Source: Bradyrhizobium sp. in8p8
GTDB lineage: Bacteria > Pseudomonadota > Alphaproteobacteria > Rhizobiales > Xanthobacteraceae
Assembly: GCF_000426845.1 (NCBI RefSeq)
Contig: NZ_AUGD01000002.1
Location: 434,001 to 498,000 of the forward strand
Length of the DNA stretch: 64,000 bases
Direction of reading: 5' to 3'
Shown in pieces: positions 9,052 through 16,909 of the stretch. The position numbers and the translations under genes were made by a program. Within the stretch, counting starts at the first letter, position 1, and every line of letters starts with the position of its first letter. The notes beneath the pieces are model-generated. The model did not search any database. It was not told where the DNA came from and was given only the letters and a program-made list of their open reading frames with translations.

Positions 9052-9301
9052 CGCCGGTGATCCGGTGGACATATTCATGCTCGAGCCAGTTGATGGCGCC
9101 GAGCATTTCGTAGACGTTCATGTGCTCGCCGGCCCAGCAGGACAGGCGGCTGCCGTCGGACGTGAACCCCGTCCCGACGAAGTTTTGCAGCTGACCGGAC
9201 TTCGCCATGGCGAGCATGTCTTCCAGCGCCTCAACGAGGGCCTTGTTTGGCTCGCCTAGCTGAAGCGGACGGTTGCCGGAAATGCTGATTACGTTGCTCA
9301 T
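9038..9301 (-). CDS. hypothetical phage protein between portal and scaffold
   Basis: An 87-residue protein starting MSNVISISGNRPLQLGEPN, with a central helix LVEALEDMLAMAKSGQL and a C-terminal acidic end. No family recognised with certainty. It overlaps the portal gene by 4 bases (ATGA) and the following gene, so it is translationally coupled and very likely expressed. Confidence 0.65.
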   Translation of the reverse strand: MSNVISISGNRPLQLGEPNKALVEALEDMLAMAKSGQLQNFVGTGFTSDGSRLSCWAGEHMNVYEMLGAINWLEHEYVHRITGDDDE

Positions 9302-11010
9302 TGCGGCGCCGCCGCGCCAAGGTTCGGGATGAGGCCGGCATCAGCCGCTTGCGCCATGGCGGGCACGGCATCCTTGGCGACGCCAGCCGCCGCCTGAGCC
9401 GCGGCAAGGCCCTGCTGAGCTTGCGCCGCGCGTGCCTGCTGCGCCCGGAACTCAGTGACCTCTTCCTTACGCTTGAGAATGGATTGCGGCGCGCGGCCGG
9501 CAGAGTGGAACACCCGCAAGCTCTCGTCCTCATCGAGGTTATCGAGCACGCCAGGCTTGGCCTGTGCCAGTTGCGCCGCAAAGCTCCAGGTCTCGACAAC
9601 AGCCTTTGCTTCACCTGCCTTCCGTAGGATGTCGAGCGGAGACGTGAATTGAACCCTGATGCTCTTGCCCTGAAGCGACTGCGGCGGGACGAACCGGCTA
9701 TCCGGCTCATAAAGCCCCTTGCTTTCGAGGATTGAAAGCTCGCGGTCAGTCTGCATCGAGAGACCGTTCTGGATGCTTGATCCGGCCGGGCCAAGCAGCG
9801 CGCCCTTCTCCTCCTGCCTGATCAGCGCCTCGGTCGCGGTCTGATTGCCGGGCTTGGAGACCAGCGTCTGGAACAGGTTGACGTAAAGCCCCTCCTGGAT
9901 CGTGTTGCGGCTTTGCTCGATATACTGGAACGCATAGTCCGGACGTGCGCCCGTGACGATCGGCTGAGCCATCAGGCGCCCATTGTCGTCGATCAGGCCG
10001 GGATGGCGCGAGCCGGGATCCAGCGGCGGAAGCCAGTCGACCTTGCTACCGAGGGCGAGCGCAGGATCGGTGATGCCCTGCAAGCCGCGCAGCGTGCCCT
10101 TCCTGACGGCGTTGATCTCGCGGACCTCAGTCAGCAGCTCAATGACCGGGCTGGTGCCGTAGTCATCGCCATCATCCCTGCCCCAATTGAAGCAGGCCAC
10201 CGGGAATGACTGAAAATCCTTCTCCTTGACGATTTTCTCATCCTGGCAAACCACATGGTAAGACCGGAATGGCCCTTCCAGGTAGATCGGAGCGCCGCCG
10301 ACACGGGCCACCTTGCGGTCATAGTTCGGGCAAATGGCGTGGACGAACTCGATAAGCTCGTCGCATTGCTTCGGGTTCTTAGCCATTTCGATGATTTTGG
10401 CCGGCAGTTTGTCGCCAAACATCTGATATGCGACGCGAGCGGAACGCTTATAGCGCCGGTGCAGCGTGTCGACCTCGCCCCATTTGTTGCGGGCGATCCA
10501 AACCTCGGCCACCGGTAGCGAGCGATAGCGAATATACCGGCCGCTGAAATCCTCTTCGGCATAGAGATAGGCCGGGCCGAACCGAACAATATTCGCATAG
10601 CATGCCTGCATGGCCGGCACGTAGCCCGAACCGGGCGAATAGCGGATCGAGAACAGGAAATCGCGGACCTTCTCGGCCCATTCCTTTTCCTCGTCGGTTT
10701 CCTCGTCGTCCATGGCCGCGGTCGTGAGGCCCTGCCACTTATCGTTCTGTGGCGTGATCAAGCTTTCGAGGCCCGCGGCAAGCCGGCGGCCACCGGTACG
10801 AACCGTCGTGTCATAGACCCGGCGCGTGCGGCGATCGGTGCGCGTGACCTGATTATCCGACCGACCCGCCGAAAACGCATGGCGAAGCGGCTCCGGCGCA
10901 TCCGGAGCGCAGTATTCCGCGACGTCCTTCCATACGGACTCGTAATCCTTGCGCGTGTCCTCGAGCTGAGACTGACGCGACAGGATCTCTCTGGCGGTTA
11001 CTTCAGCCAT
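9298..11010 (-). CDS. portal protein, T7-type head-tail connector
   Basis: A 570-residue protein of the podovirus head-to-tail connector family (T7 gp8 has about 536 residues). Characteristic stretches are QLEDTRKDYESVWKDVAEYC near the start, RRLAAGLESLITP, FGPAYLYAEEDF and YGTSPVIELLTEVREINAV in the conserved core, and a helical Ala/Gln-rich C-terminus forming the barrel. It makes the dodecameric ring through which DNA enters and leaves and which carries the gp11-like adaptor. Its position after terminase and before scaffold is standard. Confidence 0.88.
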   Translation of the reverse strand: MAEVTAREILSRQSQLEDTRKDYESVWKDVAEYCAPDAPEPLRHAFSAGRSDNQVTRTDRRTRRVYDTTVRTGGRRLAAGLESLITPQNDKWQGLTTAAMDDEETDEEKEWAEKVRDFLFSIRYSPGSGYVPAMQACYANIVRFGPAYLYAEEDFSGRYIRYRSLPVAEVWIARNKWGEVDTLHRRYKRSARVAYQMFGDKLPAKIIEMAKNPKQCDELIEFVHAICPNYDRKVARVGGAPIYLEGPFRSYHVVCQDEKIVKEKDFQSFPVACFNWGRDDGDDYGTSPVIELLTEVREINAVRKGTLRGLQGITDPALALGSKVDWLPPLDPGSRHPGLIDDNGRLMAQPIVTGARPDYAFQYIEQSRNTIQEGLYVNLFQTLVSKPGNQTATEALIRQEEKGALLGPAGSSIQNGLSMQTDRELSILESKGLYEPDSRFVPPQSLQGKSIRVQFTSPLDILRKAGEAKAVVETWSFAAQLAQAKPGVLDNLDEDESLRVFHSAGRAPQSILKRKEEVTEFRAQQARAAQAQQGLAAAQAAAGVAKDAVPAMAQAADAGLIPNLGAAAPQ

Positions 11011-11232
11011 TTACTGACCCAGCACCACGGATTTAACGGGGTTCAGCACCGGCCGCGCGCTGGCGACGTCGCTAGATTTCAGGTCGGACACGATGTTGGC
11101 TTGCGAACCGCCACGGGCCGCAGCCAGCCGACGGGCTTCGTCAGACTGCTGCTGAGCTTGGAAGCTATCAGGCTGCGGCGTGCGCGGCGCCGGCGCTGGC
11201 GTCGGCATTGATGGAGTGTTGAACAGGCACAT
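11011..11232 (-). CDS. small proline-rich phage protein upstream of the portal
   Basis: The start MCLFNTPSMPTPAPAP was chosen because AAGGGA lies 5-6 bases before it; a start 14 codons upstream lacks such a site. The 73-residue product has a Pro-rich N-terminus and a helical, Gln/Ala-rich centre (SFQAQQQSDEARRLAAARGG). Short proteins opening MCLF with prolines are common before connectors in podoviruses, with no assigned role known to me. It overlaps the 3' end of the gp13-like gene by 65 bases in another frame. Confidence 0.6.
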   Translation of the reverse strand: MCLFNTPSMPTPAPAPRTPQPDSFQAQQQSDEARRLAAARGGSQANIVSDLKSSDVASARPVLNPVKSVVLGQ

Positions 11233-11695
11233 AGGTTTCCCTTGTCCAATCGTAGAGGACGAAGTCCTCGCCACCCTTGCCGTATGCCGGCAGGTAGCAG
11301 CGAAACTGCCCGCCGATCCGCTCTAGGAAGTGGCGGGCTTGTCTGTGTCGCGCCAGCGCGCGAGCCTCGACCCTGAGCGCGCCAGCCTCATAAACGGCCG
11401 GTTGCAGCTGCTCGGTGATGAAGCGGACCATGACCGGCAGACATTTCGTCAGCCGATCCGTGCCCCAGCTCCAAGCTATCCAGTAACCTTTGCGGACCTG
11501 ACCGCATCCGAAGGCGGCCTCAGGATTTCCGTTCAGCTCGACGCAGAACGCGAAGTCTCGGAGCGACATGGCCGCGATAGCAGGCGCGCTCCATTCATCT
11601 AGTTGCGCCTCGACCTCAGCCCGATCGGCCGCCCTCATATGCGCCGCGATATAGGACAGGTCGCGGAACGTGGCGTCGACCACGCTGGTGAACAT
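11168..11695 (-). CDS. T7 gp13-like phage protein (DUF2833/Phage_Gp13 type)
   Basis: A 175-residue protein from the ATG (a GTG lies one codon upstream). The fold pattern FRDLSYIAAHMRAADRAEVEA, then AFCVELNGNPEAAFGCG, is that of the GNAT-like Phage_Gp13 family, which T7 needs for virion assembly. In T7 the gene lies between tail and core genes; here it sits between terminase and portal. The start codon overlaps the preceding zinc-ribbon gene. Confidence 0.65.
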   Translation of the reverse strand: MFTSVVDATFRDLSYIAAHMRAADRAEVEAQLDEWSAPAIAAMSLRDFAFCVELNGNPEAAFGCGQVRKGYWIAWSWGTDRLTKCLPVMVRFITEQLQPAVYEAGALRVEARALARHRQARHFLERIGGQFRCYLPAYGKGGEDFVLYDWTRETYVPVQHSINADASAGAAHAAA

Positions 11696-11862
11696 CACAT
11701 GCCTTCAAGCGGATCAGCCTGCCGGATGTCGCGCGGCCGGATCACGATCCGAGCATTGTCAGCGTCGAGATGCGTGTCGCATTCCTCGCAGCGCCTGCGC
11801 TCGATGTCATCGCGATAAGGATGGTCCTTGCCGCAGAGCTTGCAGCGCACAACGGCCGGCAT
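11695..11862 (-). CDS. 55-residue zinc-ribbon phage protein
   Basis: A short frame missed by length cut-offs, starting inside the stop of the large terminase gene (ATGA) and ending over the start of the gp13-like gene. It encodes MPAVVRCKLCGKDHP with CKLC and, about 15 residues on, CEEC, a four-cysteine zinc-ribbon pattern, followed by a charged C-terminus. Coupling on both sides and the paired CxxC motifs support a real gene. The role is unknown. Confidence 0.65.
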   Translation of the reverse strand: MPAVVRCKLCGKDHPYRDDIERRRCEECDTHLDADNARIVIRPRDIRQADPLEGM

Positions 11863-13319
11863 CAGAAATGCTCCAGCGGATCCGCGCCGAGCGGGTTGCG
11901 CGCCGCGGCCTTCTTCCTGTTCTCAGCCCGAAGCGCCGGCGGCAGCAGAGCATGGCGCAACATCATGATCCCGTAGCGCGTGGCAGAGAGCAAGTCGTCG
12001 GCTTCCTTGACGATCTTGCCGTCCTTGCGATGATAGAGGCGAAACTCCTCAAACCATTCAGCCAGGTTCGAGAAGACCTTGAGCCGGCCGGTCTGCATCC
12101 TATCCAGCATGTCGAAGACGCCGGCCTCGACACCATTTGTCCCATCCGGGAACGTTGCGCGGCTGCCCAGCATGTTGAGCCCGTGGCTCTCATACTGCTT
12201 CGCCAGCTGCTCACCAGAGCCCTTATCGTGCTGCAAGCCGTCATGCGGCCATGCCCACGGAATCCAGTTTCCCCAGGCTTTCAAGGCCGCAGCGTGCAGG
12301 ATCGGCGTTTCCTGCCGTGCGCGATATGCCTTGGTCACATAGACCACGTCGCCTTCAGGATCGAACGTGATCTCCACAGCAGCGAACGGGTGGTCCCACC
12401 CGAAATCCATGCCGCCGATCTTCGGCCAGTAAACCGGCATCTGGAACGGGGCGACCGTGATTTCCTCTTCCGCGATCGGGAAGATGCGACCTGAACCGAG
12501 AACCGGCGTCCCCTTGGACCGCGCCTCTCGTTCATGTGCCGGAAAGCTCGCGATGATGCGCGCCCGTTCCTCTGCAGGAATGTGCAGAGCATCATCAATG
12601 GTCATGTTTGTGTCGTGGCGATCGCTCGAATTCTCGGTCAAGAAGCGCCTCACCACTTCCGACATGCCGAGCAACGGCGTGAACGTCAGATAGACGAGAC
12701 CGCCCGTCGCGATCGTGCGCGCCAAGCCCTCGTCATAGATATCCTGCGGCGGCTCCTCATCGAACCATACCACATCAACCGGCGGGCCCTGCCACTTCTG
12801 GCGGCCCTGCTCGTAATACTTGAAGCGCAGCGTCGACAGTCCGCCCGATTTGTGCCGGACCTTCACATAGTCCAACAGGTCCGAGACGCCGCGCGCCGGC
12901 GCCGTGTCGACGATGCGGTCGGCAGGGATGGTGCCCTTGCCCTGGTCGCCGACGTTCCCAAGCAGAACACGCTGCGGATTGTCGCGCGTGGTCTCTCCGG
13001 TGACGCCCGCCGCCCACATGACGACTGGCTTTTCGAAGCGGCGACCAACCCACCAGGACGGATAGTCTCCGGTCAGATGATAGGCGCCCTCGCAACCGCC
13101 GCAGAACGTCTTGCCGTTCTGATTTCCGGCGCGCAGAAGTCGCTCGCGAAACTTAGCGCCAGCCGCATGGAACACCTTCTGCTTCTCATACGGCCCGTAA
13201 AGAGCCAGCCGGTTGCGGTCGGCAAGCTCAAGATCCTTCCATAGCGCGTCAAGCTGATCCGGCGACAGCGCCGATACGATCGACTCCCAATTCTTTGACG
13301 CGGCCGAGGATACGTTCAC
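11862..13319 (-). CDS. terL: terminase large subunit
   Basis: A 485-residue packaging motor. The ATPase half shows a Walker A-like GNQNGKT (65-71) and Walker B VDVVWFDEEP (181-190), then TPLLGMSEVVRR in the coupling-motif area. The nuclease half begins around KIGGMDFGWDHPFAAV, containing the first catalytic aspartate, and continues to KEADDLLSATRYG. It works with the small subunit to cut concatemers and pump DNA through the portal. The start overlaps the terS 3' end by 71 bases. Confidence 0.9.
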   Translation of the reverse strand: MNVSSAASKNWESIVSALSPDQLDALWKDLELADRNRLALYGPYEKQKVFHAAGAKFRERLLRAGNQNGKTFCGGCEGAYHLTGDYPSWWVGRRFEKPVVMWAAGVTGETTRDNPQRVLLGNVGDQGKGTIPADRIVDTAPARGVSDLLDYVKVRHKSGGLSTLRFKYYEQGRQKWQGPPVDVVWFDEEPPQDIYDEGLARTIATGGLVYLTFTPLLGMSEVVRRFLTENSSDRHDTNMTIDDALHIPAEERARIIASFPAHEREARSKGTPVLGSGRIFPIAEEEITVAPFQMPVYWPKIGGMDFGWDHPFAAVEITFDPEGDVVYVTKAYRARQETPILHAAALKAWGNWIPWAWPHDGLQHDKGSGEQLAKQYESHGLNMLGSRATFPDGTNGVEAGVFDMLDRMQTGRLKVFSNLAEWFEEFRLYHRKDGKIVKEADDLLSATRYGIMMLRHALLPPALRAENRKKAAARNPLGADPLEHF

Positions 13320-13833
13320 GCTTCTGTTCCGTGGTCAATTCGTCAAACTCGCCGGGCTTCCCGACCTCAGAGCGATCAATAAACATGCCCAGATGCTTAC
13401 CGATGTCGACCAGGGCCGCCCGCTTGTCAGCCAGCTTGAACTTCACCTTGCGAACGTCGCGAGTCTGCCCCCCGCGCGCATCCTTGAAATCCTCGACCGT
13501 GACCTCTTGAAGTGCTGCGGCCTGATCACGCGTCAGAGCGCTGAAATCGAGGCAGGGGTCACCGTCCGCGCCCACCCGCATATAGTCAGCCATGTTGGCG
13601 AAACCGAGCTTAGCAAGCTCCCTGAGCACATTCTCGACGGTGATCTCTGCCCTCTCGGCCCCTTTGGCCAAGATTTCATGCACGCGTGTTGAAATGTGTT
13701 CCTCGCGCGCAAGCGCAGCCGCATTGTGCCGGTTCTCTTTGTACCCGGCCTCGACATAAGCATCACTGGCGGGCTTCCCCGCCGCGAGGGCTTGAGCGAA
13801 GCGCTCATGGCGGGGGTTGTTGAGGATGGGCAA
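13249..13833 (-). CDS. terS: terminase small subunit
   Basis: A 194-residue protein of the Terminase_2 type. An N-terminal helix-turn-helix region (HERFAQALAAGKPASDAYVEAGY) is followed by a coiled helix with ERAEITVENVLRELAKLGFANMADY, common in these subunits, and a C-terminal tail ending in AVAGSA. It recognises the packaging site and feeds DNA to TerL, encoded next in the same operon. Confidence 0.85.
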   Translation of the reverse strand: MPILNNPRHERFAQALAAGKPASDAYVEAGYKENRHNAAALAREEHISTRVHEILAKGAERAEITVENVLRELAKLGFANMADYMRVGADGDPCLDFSALTRDQAAALQEVTVEDFKDARGGQTRDVRKVKFKLADKRAALVDIGKHLGMFIDRSEVGKPGEFDELTTEQKRERILGRVKELGVDRIGAVAGSA

Positions 13834-13835
13834 GG

Positions 13836-14279
13836 CTACTGCATATCCGCAAGGCGCGCCGCACCCTGACCGGCAGGATTGCCGTGAGCGGCCTTGTCCT
13901 CAGCATCGCGCCAGCCAAAGCCGTCGACGCTCTCGAACTCTCCACCCTCGCGCATGCCGATCATGACGCCGGGGCCGACCTGCTGATAGGTGTACTTCTC
14001 GGCGTTCTCATTGCCCTCCGCAGCGAGGCTGCCGTCGACCTCAGGCGGGCCGTTCTCCATGATGGAGATGTTGATGACCTCCTTGCGGGGATCCTTGTCG
14101 AAGATGCCGTCGGTTTCCTTGAGAGTGGCCCAGCGGTTCGTAGCCACAGCCGCAGCGCGCGCGCCGACGGTGTCCTTGACCGAAAGAGCCTTATTCGCCG
14201 AAGTCGTGCGAGCGGGCTTCTCTGCCTCGCCTGCGGCGTCTTTGGCGGCCGAGCGTTTCGCAACTGATTTCTTCGCCAT
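13836..14279 (-). CDS. first gene of the late operon, basic N-terminus, unknown function
   Basis: Started at MAKKSVAKRSAAKDAAG, with AGGGA about 8 bases upstream, giving 147 residues. The N-terminal 40 residues are Lys/Ala/Ser-rich and histone-H1-like; the C-terminal half is acidic (VINISIMENGPPEVDGSLAAEG). No family recognised. It lies directly after the structured leader and directly before terS. A packaging or DNA-binding role is only a guess. Confidence 0.6.
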   Translation of the reverse strand: MAKKSVAKRSAAKDAAGEAEKPARTTSANKALSVKDTVGARAAAVATNRWATLKETDGIFDKDPRKEVINISIMENGPPEVDGSLAAEGNENAEKYTYQQVGPGVMIGMREGGEFESVDGFGWRDAEDKAAHGNPAGQGAARLADMQ

Positions 14280-14359
14280 GTGACTTGTCCCTGAGTTGGG
14301 GTTTACCCGCTCAGATGCGGGGCGCATGAAAAACTTGCTGACGGGGTTTTACGTTCCGA

Positions 14360-14417
14360 AGCGGCCCGGTTTGCTCACAAACTGCTTTCGGGCACGAAAG
14401 CGAATGTCCGGGCCGCT
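14360..14417 (-). promoter_or_regulatory. structured RNA element in the late leader
   Basis: Arms AGCGGCCCGG and CCGGGCCGCT are perfect 10-base complements 38 bases apart. Between them CTTTCG-GGCA-CGAAAG forms an inner 6-bp hairpin. The whole would fold into a long stem topped by a second stem-loop, immediately downstream of the intrinsic terminator and upstream of the late genes. It could be an antitermination element, a processing site or an mRNA stabiliser. Confidence 0.45.
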
Positions 14418-14429
14418 CCGAAGTGAAAG

Positions 14430-14465
14430 GAAAAAGCCCCGGCTCTGGGGGACAGGAGCCGGGGC
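14430..14465 (-). terminator. strong intrinsic terminator ending the early operon
   Basis: GCCCCGGCTC and GAGCCGGGGC form a 10-bp perfect stem with a 10-base loop, followed on the minus strand by TTTTTCC. It lies about 170 bases past the NusG-like gene and before the late operon on the same strand, so late transcription from upstream would have to read through it. Confidence 0.85.
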
Positions 14466-14635
14466 GTGAAGTCTAGGGAGGAAACGCCCAAGAAACGTCG
14501 GAAGGCCCGACAAGGAAACGGCAAAGCTATCCGTCTGGCTTGAACCGCTTGCGGCAAGCCCGGCGGAAAGGCCAATGACCACTTCACCGTTGGGGTTTTC
14601 TCGCATGTTCCAAACCGATTTGCCTATTGTGGAAA

Positions 14636-15076
14636 CTACATAGACGCGAGGTTACGCAGACGTTTTCCAGGTCGGGGTTTGCGGCTGGTCTTGCGCGCTA
14701 CCGGCTTCGGCCTCTCGCCGCGGAAATACTTGGTGTACCGCGGCGGGTCGGTGCGATTGTATTCGCCGCCGGCATGACCGAGCACTATGCGAAACATCTC
14801 GGAATCGCGGACGCGCTGCGCACGATGGTTCGGGTTCGACGGGACATGGTAGATCCCATGGATATCCGGGATGCCAGCCCAATCGTCGCCATCGGTCTGA
14901 AAGAACACATACCCGGTGAAGATCGGACGCTCCGTCACGTGGTCCCGTCCATCAACCTTCTGACAACGCGCATAAGTCGGCAAAAACGCGCCGTGGTTCG
15001 TCTTCTCGATCTCCCGGCGGGCGATGTGCTCCATCTTCGAAACCGTCTGCGCGACCGTCCAATAGCGCTCCGTCAT
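14636..15076 (-). CDS. NusG/RfaH-like NGN-domain protein, candidate late antiterminator
   Basis: A 146-residue protein. Residues about 5-100 match a NusG N-terminal (NGN) domain: YWTVAQTVSKMEHIARREIE, then FLPTYARC and PIFTGYVFFQ, where NusG and RfaH have the PLFPGYVF-type core strand. No KOW domain follows; the C-terminus is a basic tail rich in Lys, Arg and Pro. NusG paralogues bind the clamp helices of RNA polymerase and alter pausing and termination. It is the last gene of the early leftward operon, just before a strong terminator, which suggests control of late read-through. The start overlaps the LuxR-type gene stop (ATGA). Confidence 0.8.
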   Translation of the reverse strand: MTERYWTVAQTVSKMEHIARREIEKTNHGAFLPTYARCQKVDGRDHVTERPIFTGYVFFQTDGDDWAGIPDIHGIYHVPSNPNHRAQRVRDSEMFRIVLGHAGGEYNRTDPPRYTKYFRGERPKPVARKTSRKPRPGKRLRNLASM

Positions 15077-15270
15077 ACCTCGGCTCCAAGCATCTTGCGG
15101 GTGAGTTCCACGGCGTTGCGAACGCCCATCTTCTCGAAAACGTTGGCCCGGTGGGTCTCCACCGTCCGGTGATCAATCCCCAGCTTCGCCGCGATCTCCT
15201 TGTTGCTCCAGCCCTTGACCACCAGCTCGCAAACAGCTTCCTGCTTCGCTGTCAGCCGATCCCCGTCCAT
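15073..15270 (-). CDS. stand-alone LuxR/GerE-type HTH regulator
   Basis: A 65-residue protein that is almost wholly one HTH domain: LTAKQEAVCELVVKGWSNKE then IAAKLGIDHRTVETHRANVF, the classical GerE signature, with no receiver or ligand domain. The ribosome site AGGAAAGG lies about 6 bases before the ATG. It is coupled to the NusG-like gene. Probably a DNA-binding regulator of phage transcription. Confidence 0.85.
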   Translation of the reverse strand: MDGDRLTAKQEAVCELVVKGWSNKEIAAKLGIDHRTVETHRANVFEKMGVRNAVELTRKMLGAEV

Positions 15271-15448
15271 GCGCTGCTTTCCTTTCCTGGTAAGCTCGTA
15301 ACCACTCTCTCGACCTCTCCAGCCGCTCTTGCGCGTCGGTGCGCGTGGGCTGGCGGATGCCGGTGTCGGGCGCGACCGTTCTTTGCGTTTTCTGCAAAGA
15401 AGTCTTCGGCGGCTCTCTCACCGAGCCGTCTGAGGGATCGCGGATCAT
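15173..15448 (-). CDS. possible 91-residue phage protein overlapping the LuxR-type gene
   Basis: The frame begins with an ATGA overlap at the end of the replication-type gene and fills the otherwise empty 175 bases before the LuxR-type gene, which it then overlaps by 98 bases in another frame. The first 60 residues look natural (RLERSREWLRAYQERKAAHG); the tail is only a shadow of the HTH gene. Nothing recognised. The coupling supports it; the long overlap counts against it. Confidence 0.4.
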   Translation of the reverse strand: MIRDPSDGSVREPPKTSLQKTQRTVAPDTGIRQPTRTDAQERLERSREWLRAYQERKAAHGRGSADSEAGSCLRAGGQGLEQQGDRGEAGD

Positions 15449-16374
15449 TGGATACCCTTCCCGTGAAGCAGCTTCTCCACATCAGCGACCATGTTGGCCT
15501 CATAGCCGGGCGGCCACTTGGACGGGAATCGCCAACCTCCCTTGCGGTTGCGGGGATATGGCTTCCCGAGATGCTGCTTGCCGTACTCGTCCCAAGCCTC
15601 AAGCTGGAGCTGATCCAAGACCTCGATCATGCCGTCATCCGCAGCGAACGCGGTCGCCGCATGGTCGGACCAGCGCTGTTGGTTCAGCCAAGTGATCGCC
15701 TGGGGGATGAACTGCGTTCCAATCTTGCCGCGTCTGGACTCCTCTGCCGCTAGACGCTTGGCTGCGTCGATCATCGCGTCAGGGTCAACCCCCGTCTTCG
15801 TGAGCGCGTTGAACTTCTGCTCTGCCGGCTTCCGTGGATTGGGCCCGTCTCGGCGTGGGTAAGCCTTCCAAAATTCTTCGAACTTCGAATCCTCCACGGG
15901 TCGCGTCGCGTCAGCGACCGACCGAGAGACTTTTCCTTTCCCTTCCCCTTCCCTTCTCTTCCCTTCCCCTTGGACTTGCACAAGGGGCGTGGCCCTCGCG
16001 TCATCCACGCGTGCCTCACGCGTCAAGATGTTGTTTTCGTCAGGCTCGGGTATGTCCGACGCTTTTTCGCGGTTGTTGATGACCTGGTGTTGATGCCAGC
16101 TCGGAATGTGCCCGTATTCCTTGCCGTCAACTTCGTACTTCACGATGAAGCCACGCGTCATCAACGCGTCGAGCACGCGTGAAAAGTCGCATTCGTCGTA
16201 AGGAAGGCAGTCGAGCTTGAGCTGACGGGCCGACCAACGAAAGCGCCCCTCCCTATCAGCGGCGGTCCAGAGGCCGGCAAACGCCAACCGTAGCGGGAGT
16301 TTGGTTTCCTTCTCCGCTTCATACAGGGCTTCATGCCTGAAGAACTCAGGTTTGATGCTACGAATGCGAGCCAC
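15445..16374 (-). CDS. phage replication-type protein (replisome organiser-like)
   Basis: A 309-residue protein starting MARIRSIKPEFFRHEALYEA, an opening found in many phage proteins beside replication genes. The N-terminal 110 residues resemble a winged-helix domain (RLAFAGLWTAADREGRFRW, RVLDALMTRGFIVKYEV); a linker rich in Gly, Lys and Glu follows, then a conserved FEEFWKAYPRR and TQFIPQAITWLNQQRW region seen in DnaT/DnaD-like or helicase-loader proteins. Likely an origin-binding or helicase-loading protein. Exact role not proven. Confidence 0.6.
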   Translation of the reverse strand: MARIRSIKPEFFRHEALYEAEKETKLPLRLAFAGLWTAADREGRFRWSARQLKLDCLPYDECDFSRVLDALMTRGFIVKYEVDGKEYGHIPSWHQHQVINNREKASDIPEPDENNILTREARVDDARATPLVQVQGEGKRREGEGKGKVSRSVADATRPVEDSKFEEFWKAYPRRDGPNPRKPAEQKFNALTKTGVDPDAMIDAAKRLAAEESRRGKIGTQFIPQAITWLNQQRWSDHAATAFAADDGMIEVLDQLQLEAWDEYGKQHLGKPYPRNRKGGWRFPSKWPPGYEANMVADVEKLLHGKGIQ

Positions 16375-16909
16375 GCGAGCCCCCGTGAACGAAGTCGAAG
16401 ATTTCCTTGGCGCATTCGTCGGCGCCGCGGTGGATCTGCGAGCCAGTGAACCGCATAGTCAGGTAGCCGCGATCATGCGCAGCCTGGTCTTTGCGCATGT
16501 CGTGGCTGATCTGGTTCACAGACGAATGATAGTCCTTACCGTCGCATTCGATCAGCAGCGCGCCGCTGGTCCTCGGGTTATAGATTGCCCAATCCGAGCG
16601 ATAGATCGCCCATTTGAACTGCGGCACAAGCAGCAATCCCCTTGCATCCTGAGACGGCTCCGAGGCCAGCAGCAGAGGCTTTCCATTGTGCTGGAAGCAC
16701 AGGATTATTGCCGCACCAAGGATTGTCTCAATCGGGCTGTCGGCCGTGCGATTGGCTTCCATAGCCACCCGAGCACGTTCCACTACGCTGGCGAAGGCGC
16801 TTCCGATCGCTACAGGCTTGAACTCGCCAATAATCTCCTCGGAGCCCTGGACGTATGGCCGCGGGAGCGGATAGCCGTCATCATCCAGGCCATCATCATA
16901 TCGAGGCAT
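16358..16909 (-). CDS. PD-(D/E)XK-type nuclease-like protein (DUF559/Vsr-like)
   Basis: A 183-residue protein. The C-terminal half carries an endonuclease-like core: WAIYRSDWAIYN, then GALLIECDGKDYHSS, where E-x-D/G-K fits the catalytic strand, and a helix DMRKDQAAHDRGYLTMRFTG as in Vsr and DUF559 proteins. The N-terminal half has a helix with SPIETILGAAIIL. It may nick or repair phage DNA. It overlaps both neighbours, so it belongs to the early operon. Confidence 0.6.
   Translation of the reverse strand: MPRYDDGLDDDGYPLPRPYVQGSEEIIGEFKPVAIGSAFASVVERARVAMEANRTADSPIETILGAAIILCFQHNGKPLLLASEPSQDARGLLLVPQFKWAIYRSDWAIYNPRTSGALLIECDGKDYHSSVNQISHDMRKDQAAHDRGYLTMRFTGSQIHRGADECAKEIFDFVHGGSRGSHS

Larger units (their letters stand above)
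14280..14635 (-). promoter_or_regulatory. gene-free leader between early and late leftward operons
   Basis: 356 bases without a convincing gene. In leftward transcription order it holds a 13-base palindrome GCTTGC-G-GCAAGC (14547-14559), a strong intrinsic terminator (14430-14465), then a long-armed structure (14360-14417), and finally the ribosome site of the first late gene. An 85-codon frame across it is crossed by the terminator and is not believed. A late promoter may lie here, but no clear -35/-10 pair was found. Confidence 0.55.

Noticed and set aside
14349..14606. An 85-codon minus-strand frame before the late operon
   Set aside because: A strong intrinsic terminator and a long-armed RNA structure lie inside it, and the sequence has no protein-like pattern beyond the first 30 residues.
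15900..15980. Short direct repeats rich in CTTCCC and TTTCC in the replication-type gene
   Set aside because: They encode the Gly/Lys/Glu linker of that protein and have neither CRISPR spacing nor iteron regularity.
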